Below are positions 42,746 through 51,039 of a stretch of 64,000 nt of DNA, in pieces. The notes under the pieces are model-generated. The model had not been told where the DNA came from. It was given only the letters and a program-made list of their open reading frames with translations, and did no database searches. The DNA comes from Roseovarius sp. (GTDB lineage Bacteria > Pseudomonadota > Alphaproteobacteria > Rhodobacterales > Rhodobacteraceae): contig NZ_JAUCYU010000006.1 in NCBI RefSeq assembly GCF_030373445.1, forward strand, positions 1 to 64,000, written 5' to 3'. Numbering within the stretch: position 1 is the stretch's first letter; each line of letters opens with the position of its first letter. The position numbers and the translations under genes are program-made.

Positions 42746-43245
42746 GCCGGCTTCACTCCGGTCCGGTATTGCACGACAAGCCGCGCCAGCTCGCTGAGCC
42801 CCTGAAGGACCAGGACCGCCCCGGTCAGGGGAATGACCGTCTTGACGTAGTAGATCGGCACCGCGACCACGCCGGGGCTGCTCTCGCCATAGGTCCAGGC
42901 ACGCTCCGCGAAGTCGGCACCGTAGATGATAAGGACCACGCACATCGGCATGAAGAAGACCAGGTAGCTGACGATCTCGAGCGCGGCCTGGCCGCGCACG
43001 GTCAACCCGTCGCGGAACAGCGTGACACGAACATGCTCCCCCGCCAGAAGCGCGAACGGCGTCGCGAGCATGAAGTGAACCGCGAAAAGCTGGACCGAGA
43101 CGTCGAACGCCCACGGGATCGGAGACGACGCGAACTTTCGCAGCATGACGTCGGTCACGGAGAGGAGCGTGAGCCCCAGCATGATCCAGGCGACCGTCTT
43201 TCCGAGCGCCCGGCTGAAGCCGTCAATGGCACGAAAGACCTTCAT
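42742..43245 (-). CDS. dctQ: TRAP transporter small permease DctQ
   Basis: The 167-residue protein has four membrane segments with VAWIMLGLTLLSVTDVMLRK for the first and FDVSVQLFAVHFMLATPFAL for the second. The short stretch LRKFASSPIPWAFDVSVQ corresponds to the R-x-F-F-x-x-x-x-x-W-x-x-E region of DctQ. It is the first gene of the operon, with a leader of roughly 110 bases after the promoter at 43351-43389. Confidence 0.88.
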   Translation of the reverse strand: MKVFRAIDGFSRALGKTVAWIMLGLTLLSVTDVMLRKFASSPIPWAFDVSVQLFAVHFMLATPFALLAGEHVRVTLFRDGLTVRGQAALEIVSYLVFFMPMCVVLIIYGADFAERAWTYGESSPGVVAVPIYYVKTVIPLTGAVLVLQGLSELARLVVQYRTGVKPA

Positions 43246-43647
43246 GCCGAAAAAGACTGTCTGAAACTTCGCAGTTGCCTTGGCCGCACGAAACAGGCCC
43301 GAGCGTCAGCACGTGACTCTCGACAATACATCAAAGGTCTCCCCTCCCTTGTTTCCATGATGTTTCCTCAGGGTAACAAGATGAGTCAACAAGAATTGTG
43401 AGGAACCGGGAAAATACTCTGCCGCGGCGCGGGAGACATGTCGCGAACAGGAAGGCGCTCCAATTGCATCGAACGCCCTTACCGCGATGCCGCTTCTTCC
43501 GTCTCTAAAAGGGTACGGGTCAGATCCGCCAACCCCACGTTGCCAGGCGGACCTTCGAGCGCGCAGCGCAAGAAGCGGCGCGCTAGATCGGGCCGTGGGA
43601 AAGGGGCCGCGGTGGCGCATCGGACATACGCGGCATCGCGAGCCCCA
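43246..43647. other. Intergenic region upstream of the dctQMP operon
   Basis: These 402 bases hold the dctQMP promoter with its GTTTC repeat motif (43351-43389). Beyond about 43400 lies GC-rich sequence without a recognisable gene, up to the stop of the GNAT gene at 43648. No terminator with a clear T-run was seen for the ten-gene operon that ends here. Confidence 0.5.
43351..43389 (-). promoter_or_regulatory. Promoter and candidate XRE-cupin site of the dctQMP operon
   Basis: Minus-strand TTGACT (43384-43389) is followed after 17 bases by GAAACA. The -10 area coincides with the motif GTTTCCATGATGTTTC (43351-43366, plus-strand reading), which shares GTTTCC-n3-ATGTTTC with the ligase operon promoter at 39517-39532. 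Confidence 0.6.
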
Positions 43648-44178
43648 TCACGCGCCTTGCGCGCTCCCTCCGCGCCAGGGATCCAGCGCCGCGTTCAATT
43701 CCATGATCTTGACCGCGATATCCGGCACGTGCCGGGGCCGGCCGGGAAAGATCCCCTCCGCCCGCACGACGAATCCCCACTGCCGATAGAATGACACCGC
43801 GTTGAGCGTCGCGTCGATCCGGATCGGGCCGCGCCACCCGGCCCTTGCATCGGCGAGCGCCCGAACCATCAGGTTGCGCCCGATCCCCTTGCCGCCGAAC
43901 AGGGGCGCCACGAAAAGCCGGATCACCTCGCCCGGAACCGCGTGGCAATAGCCGGCAGCACGCCCGTCGGCCTCGGCGATCCACAGGGTGCCGCTCGCGC
44001 AATCCTTGCGATAGGTCTCGGCCGTCCGCCCGGTCATCCATGTCTCGACAACCTCCGTCGGATAGGGATCGGGCGCAAGCGGCGCAACGGCGGCAGCAGT
44101 CAGCTCGAAGACAACTTCTGCGTCCTCGGCCGAGGACCGCCGGTACGTGACATCCGAAGGCGAAGCGGCGTCAGGCAT
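43648..44178 (-). CDS. GNAT-family N-acetyltransferase
   Basis: From the ATG at 44176-44178, which overlaps the acyl-CoA synthetase stop by 8 bases, this is a 176-residue GNAT. The acetyl-CoA loop is seen in VIRLFVAPLFGGKGIGRNLM and the closing strand in NAVSFYRQWGFVVRAEGI. It is the last gene of the ten-gene operon. It might acetylate an amine released by the amidohydrolase or used by the aminotransferase, either as a pathway step or for detoxification. Substrate unknown. Confidence 0.85.
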   Translation of the reverse strand: MPDAASPSDVTYRRSSAEDAEVVFELTAAAVAPLAPDPYPTEVVETWMTGRTAETYRKDCASGTLWIAEADGRAAGYCHAVPGEVIRLFVAPLFGGKGIGRNLMVRALADARAGWRGPIRIDATLNAVSFYRQWGFVVRAEGIFPGRPRHVPDIAVKIMELNAALDPWRGGSAQGA

Positions 44179-46084
44179 CACGTCTGCTCTCCGCCCCCCT
44201 GGTCTCGGCCCCCTCCTCACCGGGATCTGCGACCCCGGGGGCGAATGGCGGATATCCATGTTCGATGCATCGCGGATCGGCCACCGAGGAAGGATCCACG
44301 GCCTTGCCAAGCGCAAGGGCCTTCAGGGTCTTGCGCAACAGCTTGCCGTTGCGCGTCCTCGGCAGCATGGGAACGCTGTAGACGCGATCGGGCCGGAATG
44401 CCTTGCCCAGCCTCTCTTCGACATGGCGGGCAGTATCGGCCCCGATCCGCGGTCCCGCGCCCTCCCGGGCCACGATGTAGATCGCCAGGCGTTCGACCCC
44501 ATCCGCACCGGGAAGTGCCACGGCGGCCGCCTCCGCCACGCCATGGCACGCAAGCGCCGCGGCCTCGACCTCGCTCGGCCCGATCCGGCGCCCGGACAGC
44601 TTCAGAACATCGTCCGCCCGGCCGACGATGTCGTGATGCGTGCCGTTGCGGGTGACGATATCGCCATGGCTCCACAGGCCCGGCCGGGCGGACCAGTAGG
44701 TCTCGAGATAGGTCGCCTCGTCCTCCCACAGGCCCGATGTCATACCGGGAAAGACATTGGCGAGAACCATCTCGCCGGTATCCGGGTCTCCGCCATCGGG
44801 CACGATCCGAAGATCGACACCGGGGGCGATACTGTTGAACCCGGATGGCAGGATCGGGCGGAGCAGGACGTTGCTGAGCAGCCCGCCCGAAACCTCGGTC
44901 CCGCCGGAATAATTCACGATCGGCAACCGCCCTTCGTTGACCGTCCCGTGCAGGTAACGGAAAAGGTCGGGGTCGAGAATTTCTCCGGCCGACATCAGGA
45001 CCCGGAGGTCCGGCAGCTCCTGCGCCGCCACGCCGGCGCTCCGCCAGGCACGCGCCAGCGTCGGCGCAACGCCCATGTGGGTCACGCAGTGACGCCGCGC
45101 CGTATCGAGCAGACGGGTCACCCCGGGAGCGGCGGGACCACCCTCGTAGAATACCGCGGCGGCGCCCAGCATGAGGGGCGCGAAGGCAAGCATCGGCCCG
45201 ATCATCCAGCCCATGTCGCTGAACCAGAAGACCCGCTCGGCCGGATGCACATCGAAGAGCAGCGCCATGTCGTGCGACACCCGCAACGGGAAGCCCGCAT
45301 GTGTGTGCACCGTCCCCTTGGGCGTGCCCGACGTTCCCGACGTGTAAAGGATCATGAGCGGCTCCCCGGCCTCGGTCGCGACCGGGTCCTCCACGGGCGG
45401 GGCCGGCCGGGCATCCTCGAGAAACAGCACGTCGCACGAGTCGCCCAGCTCGGCCGCGCCGGCAAGCGCTGGCCGCTCCATGTCGATCCGGCGTCCCGCG
45501 CGGACCGTTTCGCGCACTGTCACCAGCAGGCGCGCCCCGCTGTGGCCGAGCCGCTGCCGAATGGCCTCGGGCCCGAATCCCGAGTAGAGCGGCACCGCGA
45601 CTGCGCCCAGCCAGGCACAGGCCAGCAGAAGGCCGACTGCCTCGACCCGGTTCGGCATCAGCAGCGCGACGCGGTCCCCCCTGCGCACCCCCTGCGCGGC
45701 GAGAAGCCCCGCCAGTTGCCGGACGAGGGCAAGCGTTTCCGCGTAACTCAGCCTCCGGGCATCGCCGTCCTCGCCTTCGGCGACAAGGGCCGGCCTGTCG
45801 GGCTCTCTCGCGGCCCATGCGAGGATCGGCATACAGGCGTTGAAGACGGTCCCCGGGAACCAGCGGGGGAACGCCGGCCCGCGGGACAGGTCAACATATT
45901 CGGTGAAGGGGAAATCGATCCCGCATTCCGCCATCGCCCCGCGCCAATAGTCGGCCGGGCGAGCCAGTGCGAAGTCCAGCAACGCGTCATACGAGGGCAG
46001 GTTCAACCGGGCGATCAGCGACGTCAGCCGGGCGTTCTCGAGCGTCCCGGCATCCGGACTCCAGGCCGTTGCCGTCTCAGTCAT
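44171..46084 (-). CDS. Acyl-CoA synthetase, acetyl-CoA synthetase-like
   Basis: The 637-residue ligase has an ACS-type N-terminal segment (YWRGAMAECGIDFPFTEYVD), the ATP loop MILYTSGTSGTPKGTVHTHA, DIVGRADDVLKLSGRRIGPS and the late Lys in RTRNGKLLRKTL. The Trp that limits acetyl-CoA synthetase to short acids is not obvious in WFSDMGWMIGPMLAFAP, so the acid could be larger than acetate. It overlaps the crotonase gene upstream by 8 bases and the GNAT gene downstream by 8. It would activate a carboxylate formed in this pathway. Confidence 0.9.
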   Translation of the reverse strand: MTETATAWSPDAGTLENARLTSLIARLNLPSYDALLDFALARPADYWRGAMAECGIDFPFTEYVDLSRGPAFPRWFPGTVFNACMPILAWAAREPDRPALVAEGEDGDARRLSYAETLALVRQLAGLLAAQGVRRGDRVALLMPNRVEAVGLLLACAWLGAVAVPLYSGFGPEAIRQRLGHSGARLLVTVRETVRAGRRIDMERPALAGAAELGDSCDVLFLEDARPAPPVEDPVATEAGEPLMILYTSGTSGTPKGTVHTHAGFPLRVSHDMALLFDVHPAERVFWFSDMGWMIGPMLAFAPLMLGAAAVFYEGGPAAPGVTRLLDTARRHCVTHMGVAPTLARAWRSAGVAAQELPDLRVLMSAGEILDPDLFRYLHGTVNEGRLPIVNYSGGTEVSGGLLSNVLLRPILPSGFNSIAPGVDLRIVPDGGDPDTGEMVLANVFPGMTSGLWEDEATYLETYWSARPGLWSHGDIVTRNGTHHDIVGRADDVLKLSGRRIGPSEVEAAALACHGVAEAAAVALPGADGVERLAIYIVAREGAGPRIGADTARHVEERLGKAFRPDRVYSVPMLPRTRNGKLLRKTLKALALGKAVDPSSVADPRCIEHGYPPFAPGVADPGEEGAETRGAESRRDA

Positions 46085-46880
46085 GGTCGGGCCTGCGGAA
46101 CTGGTTGTAGGCCGGCGCACGCTTCTCGGCAAAGGCGGCATGTCCCTCGGCCGCTTCGGGCCCGGCGTAGTAGAGTTTGAGGCCGGCGAAGGCGATCGCG
46201 TTCAGCCCGGCCATGTGGTCGCTGTCGGCGTTGAAGCTGGCCTTCAGCATCTTCAGCGCGGTCGGGCTGAGGGCAAGCACATCCTGCGCCCAGGCCCGGG
46301 CGGTTTCCATCAACGCCTCCGGCGCCACGACGGCGTTGACCAGCCCCATGTCGAGCGCCTCCTGCGCGGTGTAGGTCCGGCAGCGGAACCAGAACTCGCG
46401 CGCCTTGCGCTCGCCGACCAGCCGCGCCAACAGCGCCGAACCGAATCCGGCGTCGAAACTGCCGTATTTCGGGCCCACCTGGCCGAACGTCGCCGTCGCC
46501 GCGGCAATCGACATGTCGCAGACGACCTGCAACACGTTGCCGCCGCCGATGGCAAAGCCGTTCACCGCGGCGATGACCGGCTGCGGCAACGCACGGATGG
46601 CAAGCTGGATCTCCTCCATCGGCAGGCCGATCCCCGTCCAGGACGCGCCGTCATAGCCCGAGCCGACGGTGAATTCCTTCACGTCCGCCCCGGTGCAGAA
46701 GGCGCGGTCGCCGGCGGCCGTCAGGATGACGACCCCGATCTCGGCCCGCTCTCGCGTTTCGGCGATTGCGTCCAGAAGCGCCTGCGCGGCGGGCCGGTTG
46801 AGCGCGTTCATCCGATCCGGCCGGTTGATGGTGATGGTGCGGACATGCGCGTCGTCGTGGATCAGAATGCTGCCTGTCAT
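46077..46880 (-). CDS. Crotonase-family protein, MenB/BadI-like
   Basis: The 267-residue crotonase has oxyanion-hole segments (AFCTGADVKEF and FAIGGGNVLQVVCD). The stretch ATFGQVGPKYGSFDAGFGSA, then KAREFWFRCRTYTAQEALDMGLVN, and the ending YNQFRRPDHD, are much closer to MenB (naphthoyl-CoA synthase) and BadI (ring-opening 2-ketocyclohexane-carboxyl-CoA hydrolase) than to fatty-acid enoyl-CoA hydratases. No other menaquinone genes are nearby, so a ring-opening or ring-forming Claisen reaction on a CoA ester is the better inference. The start ATG overlaps the aminotransferase stop (ATGA). Confidence 0.85.
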   Translation of the reverse strand: MTGSILIHDDAHVRTITINRPDRMNALNRPAAQALLDAIAETRERAEIGVVILTAAGDRAFCTGADVKEFTVGSGYDGASWTGIGLPMEEIQLAIRALPQPVIAAVNGFAIGGGNVLQVVCDMSIAAATATFGQVGPKYGSFDAGFGSALLARLVGERKAREFWFRCRTYTAQEALDMGLVNAVVAPEALMETARAWAQDVLALSPTALKMLKASFNADSDHMAGLNAIAFAGLKLYYAGPEAAEGHAAFAEKRAPAYNQFRRPDHD

Positions 46881-48205
46881 TTCGGGTCCTCCAGGGTATC
46901 GGCAAGCCAGCCGAGCGCGCCATCGAGACGGTCGAAGGCGTCGTTCAGGTCGTCGTCGGTGGCGACAAGCGGTGGGGCGAGCATCAGGATCCCGTAGCGG
47001 GCATAGACCCAGAGCCCCCGGCGCAGCATCTCGTCCACCAGCGAATGGTTCAGCGATGGATCGGCGGCATACCACTCGATCAGGGGCGCCCTCGAGGCCC
47101 GGTCGCCGACCAGTTCGATCCCCCAGAAGGCTCCCACTCCGCGGACATCGCCGATCAGCGGATGCTTCTGTCGAAGCGCGTCGAGCCGTTCGGCCATGAG
47201 GCCTTCGATCTCCCGTGCCCGGGCGAAGAGGTCTCCGCGCTCGTAAAGGTCCAGCGCGGCGAGGCCGGAGGCCATGGCGACGGGATGCCCGGCATTGGTG
47301 TGCCCGATGTCGAAGACGCGATCGTCGAACCCTTTCGCCACGCTTTCGCGGATCATCACCCCGCCGAGGGGGACAGCCGCGCCGTTCACACCCTTCGCGA
47401 AGGTGATCATGTCGGGCGCGACGCCGAACCGCTCCGCGGCGAAGGCCGCGCCCGTCCGGCCGAAGCCGGTCATGACTTCGTCGAAGATCAGCAGGATTCT
47501 GTGCCGCTCCGTGAACCGCCGAAGCGCGTCGAGGTAGCCCTCGGGATAGACGATGACACCGGAGGAGCCCACCATGGGCTCGATCACGAGGGCGGCGATG
47601 TTATGCGCGCCCTCCTGGATCACGATCCGCGAGAGGTGGTCCATCGCGCGGGCGGTCTCGACCGCCGGGTCGTCCGTGTGGAACGGGCTGCGATAGGGAT
47701 AGGGCGCGAAAAAGCGCACTGCGGGAAATGTCGTCGGTTCCGAAGCCCAGCGGCGCATGTCGCCCGTCAGCCCCGCCGCGGTGCCCGTGGTACCGTGGTA
47801 GGAGCGGTAGGCGGCCATCACCTTGGTCCGCCCGGTCAGCAGGCGCGCGGCCTTCACCGCGTCGTCGTTCGCCTCGCCCCCGCCGGTGGTGAAATGGACC
47901 CGGGCGCCTTCGCTCCAGGGCGAGAGGTCGGACAGGCGGCGGGCCAGTTCCGACCGGAGCGCATGGGGGAAGGAGGGCGGCGCGAAGCAGAGGCGGCGCA
48001 TCTGCTCCGCCACGGCATCGGCCATGTCACCGTTGGAATGGCCCAGGGTCGCGGCGATCCAGCCGGAGGAGAAGTCGAAGACGCGCGCCCCGTCATCGCC
48101 GACGAGATGGGCGCCCTCCCCCCGGTCGAAGCTGGGGCCGGCCGGAGCCCTGTCCTGTTTCGCCCATGGCGAAAGGTAATGCCGGTGTGGATCCTGGCGT
48201 GTCAT
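46877..48205 (-). CDS. Class III PLP-dependent aminotransferase
   Basis: The 442-residue protein is an omega-amino-acid-type aminotransferase: FSSGWIAATLGHSN, the LLIFDEVMTGFGRTGAAFAA strand with the PLP-nitrogen Asp, and DMITFAKGVNGAAVPLGG with the Schiff-base Lys. Class III enzymes act on terminal amino groups with pyruvate or 2-oxoglutarate. It overlaps the ATPase gene upstream and the crotonase gene downstream by 4 bases each. It would remove the amino group freed by the amidohydrolase or already present on the imported compound. Confidence 0.92.
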   Translation of the reverse strand: MTRQDPHRHYLSPWAKQDRAPAGPSFDRGEGAHLVGDDGARVFDFSSGWIAATLGHSNGDMADAVAEQMRRLCFAPPSFPHALRSELARRLSDLSPWSEGARVHFTTGGGEANDDAVKAARLLTGRTKVMAAYRSYHGTTGTAAGLTGDMRRWASEPTTFPAVRFFAPYPYRSPFHTDDPAVETARAMDHLSRIVIQEGAHNIAALVIEPMVGSSGVIVYPEGYLDALRRFTERHRILLIFDEVMTGFGRTGAAFAAERFGVAPDMITFAKGVNGAAVPLGGVMIRESVAKGFDDRVFDIGHTNAGHPVAMASGLAALDLYERGDLFARAREIEGLMAERLDALRQKHPLIGDVRGVGAFWGIELVGDRASRAPLIEWYAADPSLNHSLVDEMLRRGLWVYARYGILMLAPPLVATDDDLNDAFDRLDGALGWLADTLEDPK

Positions 48206-49161
48206 GTGGTTGGTTCTCCGTACAGGTCTTCCGCGCGCAGACAGGCCACGCGGCGGCTTTCGGTAAGCGGGCGCAGCTCCGGCAGGGCGGCGCGGCAGGC
48301 GGGCCGAACCTCGGGGCAGCGCGGGTGAAAGGGGCAGCCGGCAGGCGGCGCCATGGGATTCGGAACCTCGCCGCCGATGCGCGCGCGTGACCCGGTGGCC
48401 GCCAGGCTGGGGATGGCGGCCAGCAGGGCGCGGGTATAGGGGTGGCGCGGCGCGCGCATGATCTGCCTGGCCGGGCCGGTCTCGACCGCACGTCCGAGAT
48501 ACATCACCGCAACCTCGTCGGCGACATGATCCACCACGCCAAGGTCGTGCGAGATGAAGACATAGGCCAGGTCCCGGTCCCGCTGCAGCCGCTGGATCAG
48601 GTTGAGCACCTGGGCCTGCACCGAAACGTCGAGAGCAGAGGTCGGCTCGTCCCAGATAATGAGCCTCGGCTCTCCGGCCAGCGCACGCGCAATGCAGATC
48701 CGCTGCCGCTGCCCGCCCGAGAACTGATGTGGATACCGGCTCAGGTCGGCGCCCGGCAGCCCGACCTCGGCCAGCGCCGCCTCGACCAGCGGGCGCGCCT
48801 GTCCCAGCGTCCGGACGAGCCCCATCTCAAGCATCGGCTCGGCCACCGTGTGCAGGATGCTGCGGCGGGGGTTCAGGCTCGACATCGGGTCCTGGAAGAC
48901 CATCTGGATTGCCTGCCGCTCCTCCCGGCTGCGGCGTTCGACAGCGGGCGCGAGGGGGCGATTGTCAAGCAGGACACGTCCGCCGCTCGGCTCTTCCAGC
49001 CCGGCGACGGCGCGGGCCGCGGTGGACTTGCCGCAACCGCTTTCCCCGACGATGGCAAGCGTCTGGCCGGCGCGCGCCTTCAGGCTGAGATCGCTCAGCG
49101 CCGCGAGACGCGCCCGCCGCCCGACCGGGTAGGTGACGCTGAGGGCTTCAAGCTCGAGCAT
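48202..49161 (-). CDS. Peptide-type ABC importer ATPase, OppF/DppF-like
   Basis: From the ATG at 49159-49161 this is a 319-residue ATPase with Walker A GESGCGKS, signature FSGGQRQRICIARALA, Walker [16 protein letters not shown], and the oligopeptide-type C-terminal extension ending with a Cys-rich CPFHPRCPEVRPAC segment, which binds an Fe-S cluster in some relatives. It overlaps the OppD-like gene by 14 bases. It powers the importer together with OppD. Confidence 0.92.
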   Translation of the reverse strand: MLELEALSVTYPVGRRARLAALSDLSLKARAGQTLAIVGESGCGKSTAARAVAGLEEPSGGRVLLDNRPLAPAVERRSREERQAIQMVFQDPMSSLNPRRSILHTVAEPMLEMGLVRTLGQARPLVEAALAEVGLPGADLSRYPHQFSGGQRQRICIARALAGEPRLIIWDEPTSALDVSVQAQVLNLIQRLQRDRDLAYVFISHDLGVVDHVADEVAVMYLGRAVETGPARQIMRAPRHPYTRALLAAIPSLAATGSRARIGGEVPNPMAPPAGCPFHPRCPEVRPACRAALPELRPLTESRRVACLRAEDLYGEPTT

Positions 49162-50137
49162 GACGCGGTTCCTCCTCGACACCGGCAAATTGGCAACGCG
49201 CGACGTGACCGGAACCAAGCGGCACATCGGGCGGTGGCTCTCCACAGGCCGCGCGGGCCAGGGGGCAGCGCGGCTGGAAGCGGCACCCTCCGGGCCACTG
49301 GCCGGGGCGCGGCATCGCGCCCTCGATCGGGACAAGGCTGTCCCGGGCGGCGCCCACCTGGGGAATCGCGCGCATCAGGCCCCGCGCATAGGGGTGCCCG
49401 GGCTCGGAAAGCACCGGGCCAACCGGCCCGGCCTCGACCACGCCCCCGGCGTAGAGAACCGCCAGCCGATCCGCCGTCTCCGCGATCACCCCCATGTCGT
49501 GGGTCACGAGGAGGATCGCGGTCCCACGGTCGCGACAGAGACCCCGCAGAAGCTCGAGCACCTGCGCCTGGACCGAGACGTCGAGCGCCGTGGTCGGCTC
49601 GTCCGCCACGATAAGCTCGGGTTCGGCGGCCAGGGCAAGGGCGATCACCACCCTTTGCCGCATCCCCCCCGAGAACTCGTGCGGGTAGCTCCGCAGCCTC
49701 TGCCGCGCCGCGGGAATACCGACCGCGTCGAGCAGCTCGGCGGCCCGGTCCAGCGCGGCGCCACGGGACAGCCTCAGGTGGTGACGTATCGTTTCGACCA
49801 GCTGCTCGCCGATCCGCATCAGGGGGTCGAGCGCGGTCATCGGATCCTGGAAAACCATGCCGATCCTCCGCCCGCGGATGCGCCGGAGGGCCGCTTCGGA
49901 CAGGCCGAGCACCTCCTGCCCGTCAAACCGCACCGAGCCCGCGGTCACCACCGCGTTCGGCGGCAGAAGACCTGTAAGCGCCAGGCCCGTCAGGGATTTC
50001 CCGGCCCCCGACTCCCCCACGAGACCGAGAATTTCTCCGCGGCCGAGCTGCAGGCTGACCTTGTCGAGCGTCGGCACCAGGCCGGCACGTGTCCGGAACG
50101 AGACCGAGAGATCACGGATGTCGAGCAACGGGGTCAT
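49148..50137 (-). CDS. Peptide-type ABC importer ATPase, OppD/DppD-like
   Basis: The 329-residue ATPase has Walker A GESGAGKS, signature FSGGMRQRVVIALAL, Walker B LIVADEPTTALDVSV and a C-terminal CRFQPRCPLARAAC stretch. The start at 50135-50137 overlaps the DppC stop (ATGA). It forms the nucleotide-binding dimer with the OppF-like protein. Confidence 0.92.
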   Translation of the reverse strand: MTPLLDIRDLSVSFRTRAGLVPTLDKVSLQLGRGEILGLVGESGAGKSLTGLALTGLLPPNAVVTAGSVRFDGQEVLGLSEAALRRIRGRRIGMVFQDPMTALDPLMRIGEQLVETIRHHLRLSRGAALDRAAELLDAVGIPAARQRLRSYPHEFSGGMRQRVVIALALAAEPELIVADEPTTALDVSVQAQVLELLRGLCRDRGTAILLVTHDMGVIAETADRLAVLYAGGVVEAGPVGPVLSEPGHPYARGLMRAIPQVGAARDSLVPIEGAMPRPGQWPGGCRFQPRCPLARAACGEPPPDVPLGSGHVARCQFAGVEEEPRHARA

Positions 50138-51039
50138 TGAAGCCTCGGGTTCAGTGTGTCGCGCAGCCAGTCCCCAAGGACGTTCACCGCGAAGACGAGG
50201 AGGACGAGGGCGCAGCCCGGGAAGATCGAAACCCACCATTCTCCGGAGAACAGGAAGTCGTAGCCATTGCGGATCAGCGTTCCGAGCGAAGGCACGGTCG
50301 GCGGCATGCCGACGCCGAGAAAGCTCAGCGTGGCCTCGGTCACGACCGCGGCCGCAACGTGCACGGTCGCGAGCACGAAAACCGCGCCGATGGAGTTCGG
50401 CATCACGTGCCGGATCAGAAGCCGCGCCCGGCCCAGCCCCAGGAGCCGGGCGGCGGAAACGTAATCGCGTCGCATCTCCACCATGGCGGCGGCGCGGACC
50501 GCGCGGGCGTATTGAACCCAGCCGGAAAGCGCGATCGAGAAGATCAGCACGGGGATCGCGAGCGATTGCTGCGCGGCGACGTCGACCACGGCCCGCGCCG
50601 CGCCGTCTATGAGCAGCGCCACGAGGATCGCCGGCAATGCGAGCTGCGCGTCCGCCACTCGCATCAGGACGGTGTCCACCCAACCGCCCGAGGTCCCGGC
50701 AATCAGACCGATCGCGACGCCGACGACCATGGACAGCACGACCGAGACCAGCCCGACCGCCAGCGAGATCCGCATGCCGTAAAGGATCGCCGACCAGAGG
50801 TCGCGCCCCTGTTCGTCTGTCCCGAGAAAATACTCCGCGCGGCCGCCCTCTCGCCAGACCGGCGGTGTCAGTCCCGAGAAGAGGTCGAGCGTCGCGAGGT
50901 CGAAGGGGTTCTGGGGCGCGAAGACCGGGGCGAACAGGGAAAGGATCAGCAGCGTGACAAGCACCGCGAGCGCCAGCATCGCACCGGGGCTGCGGCTCAG
51001 CCGCCACGCCAGGTCACTGGCAAGGACGGACCGGATCAT
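50134..51039 (-). CDS. Peptide-type ABC importer permease, DppC/OppC-like
   Basis: The 301-residue permease has the OppC-type N-terminus (LFAPVFAPQNPFD) and periplasmic FLGTDEQGRDLWSAILYGMR, followed by helices and an EAA-like loop (DYVSAARLLGLGRARLLIRH). The start overlaps the amidohydrolase stop by 4 bases. It pairs with the DppB-like permease encoded on the other side of that amidohydrolase gene. Confidence 0.92.
   Translation of the reverse strand: MIRSVLASDLAWRLSRSPGAMLALAVLVTLLILSLFAPVFAPQNPFDLATLDLFSGLTPPVWREGGRAEYFLGTDEQGRDLWSAILYGMRISLAVGLVSVVLSMVVGVAIGLIAGTSGGWVDTVLMRVADAQLALPAILVALLIDGAARAVVDVAAQQSLAIPVLIFSIALSGWVQYARAVRAAAMVEMRRDYVSAARLLGLGRARLLIRHVMPNSIGAVFVLATVHVAAAVVTEATLSFLGVGMPPTVPSLGTLIRNGYDFLFSGEWWVSIFPGCALVLLVFAVNVLGDWLRDTLNPRLQ

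Noticed and set aside
46077..46880. MenB (naphthoyl-CoA synthase) of menaquinone synthesis
   Set aside because: Sequence style is MenB/BadI-like, but no other menaquinone genes are present and the gene is embedded in an amide-degradation operon.
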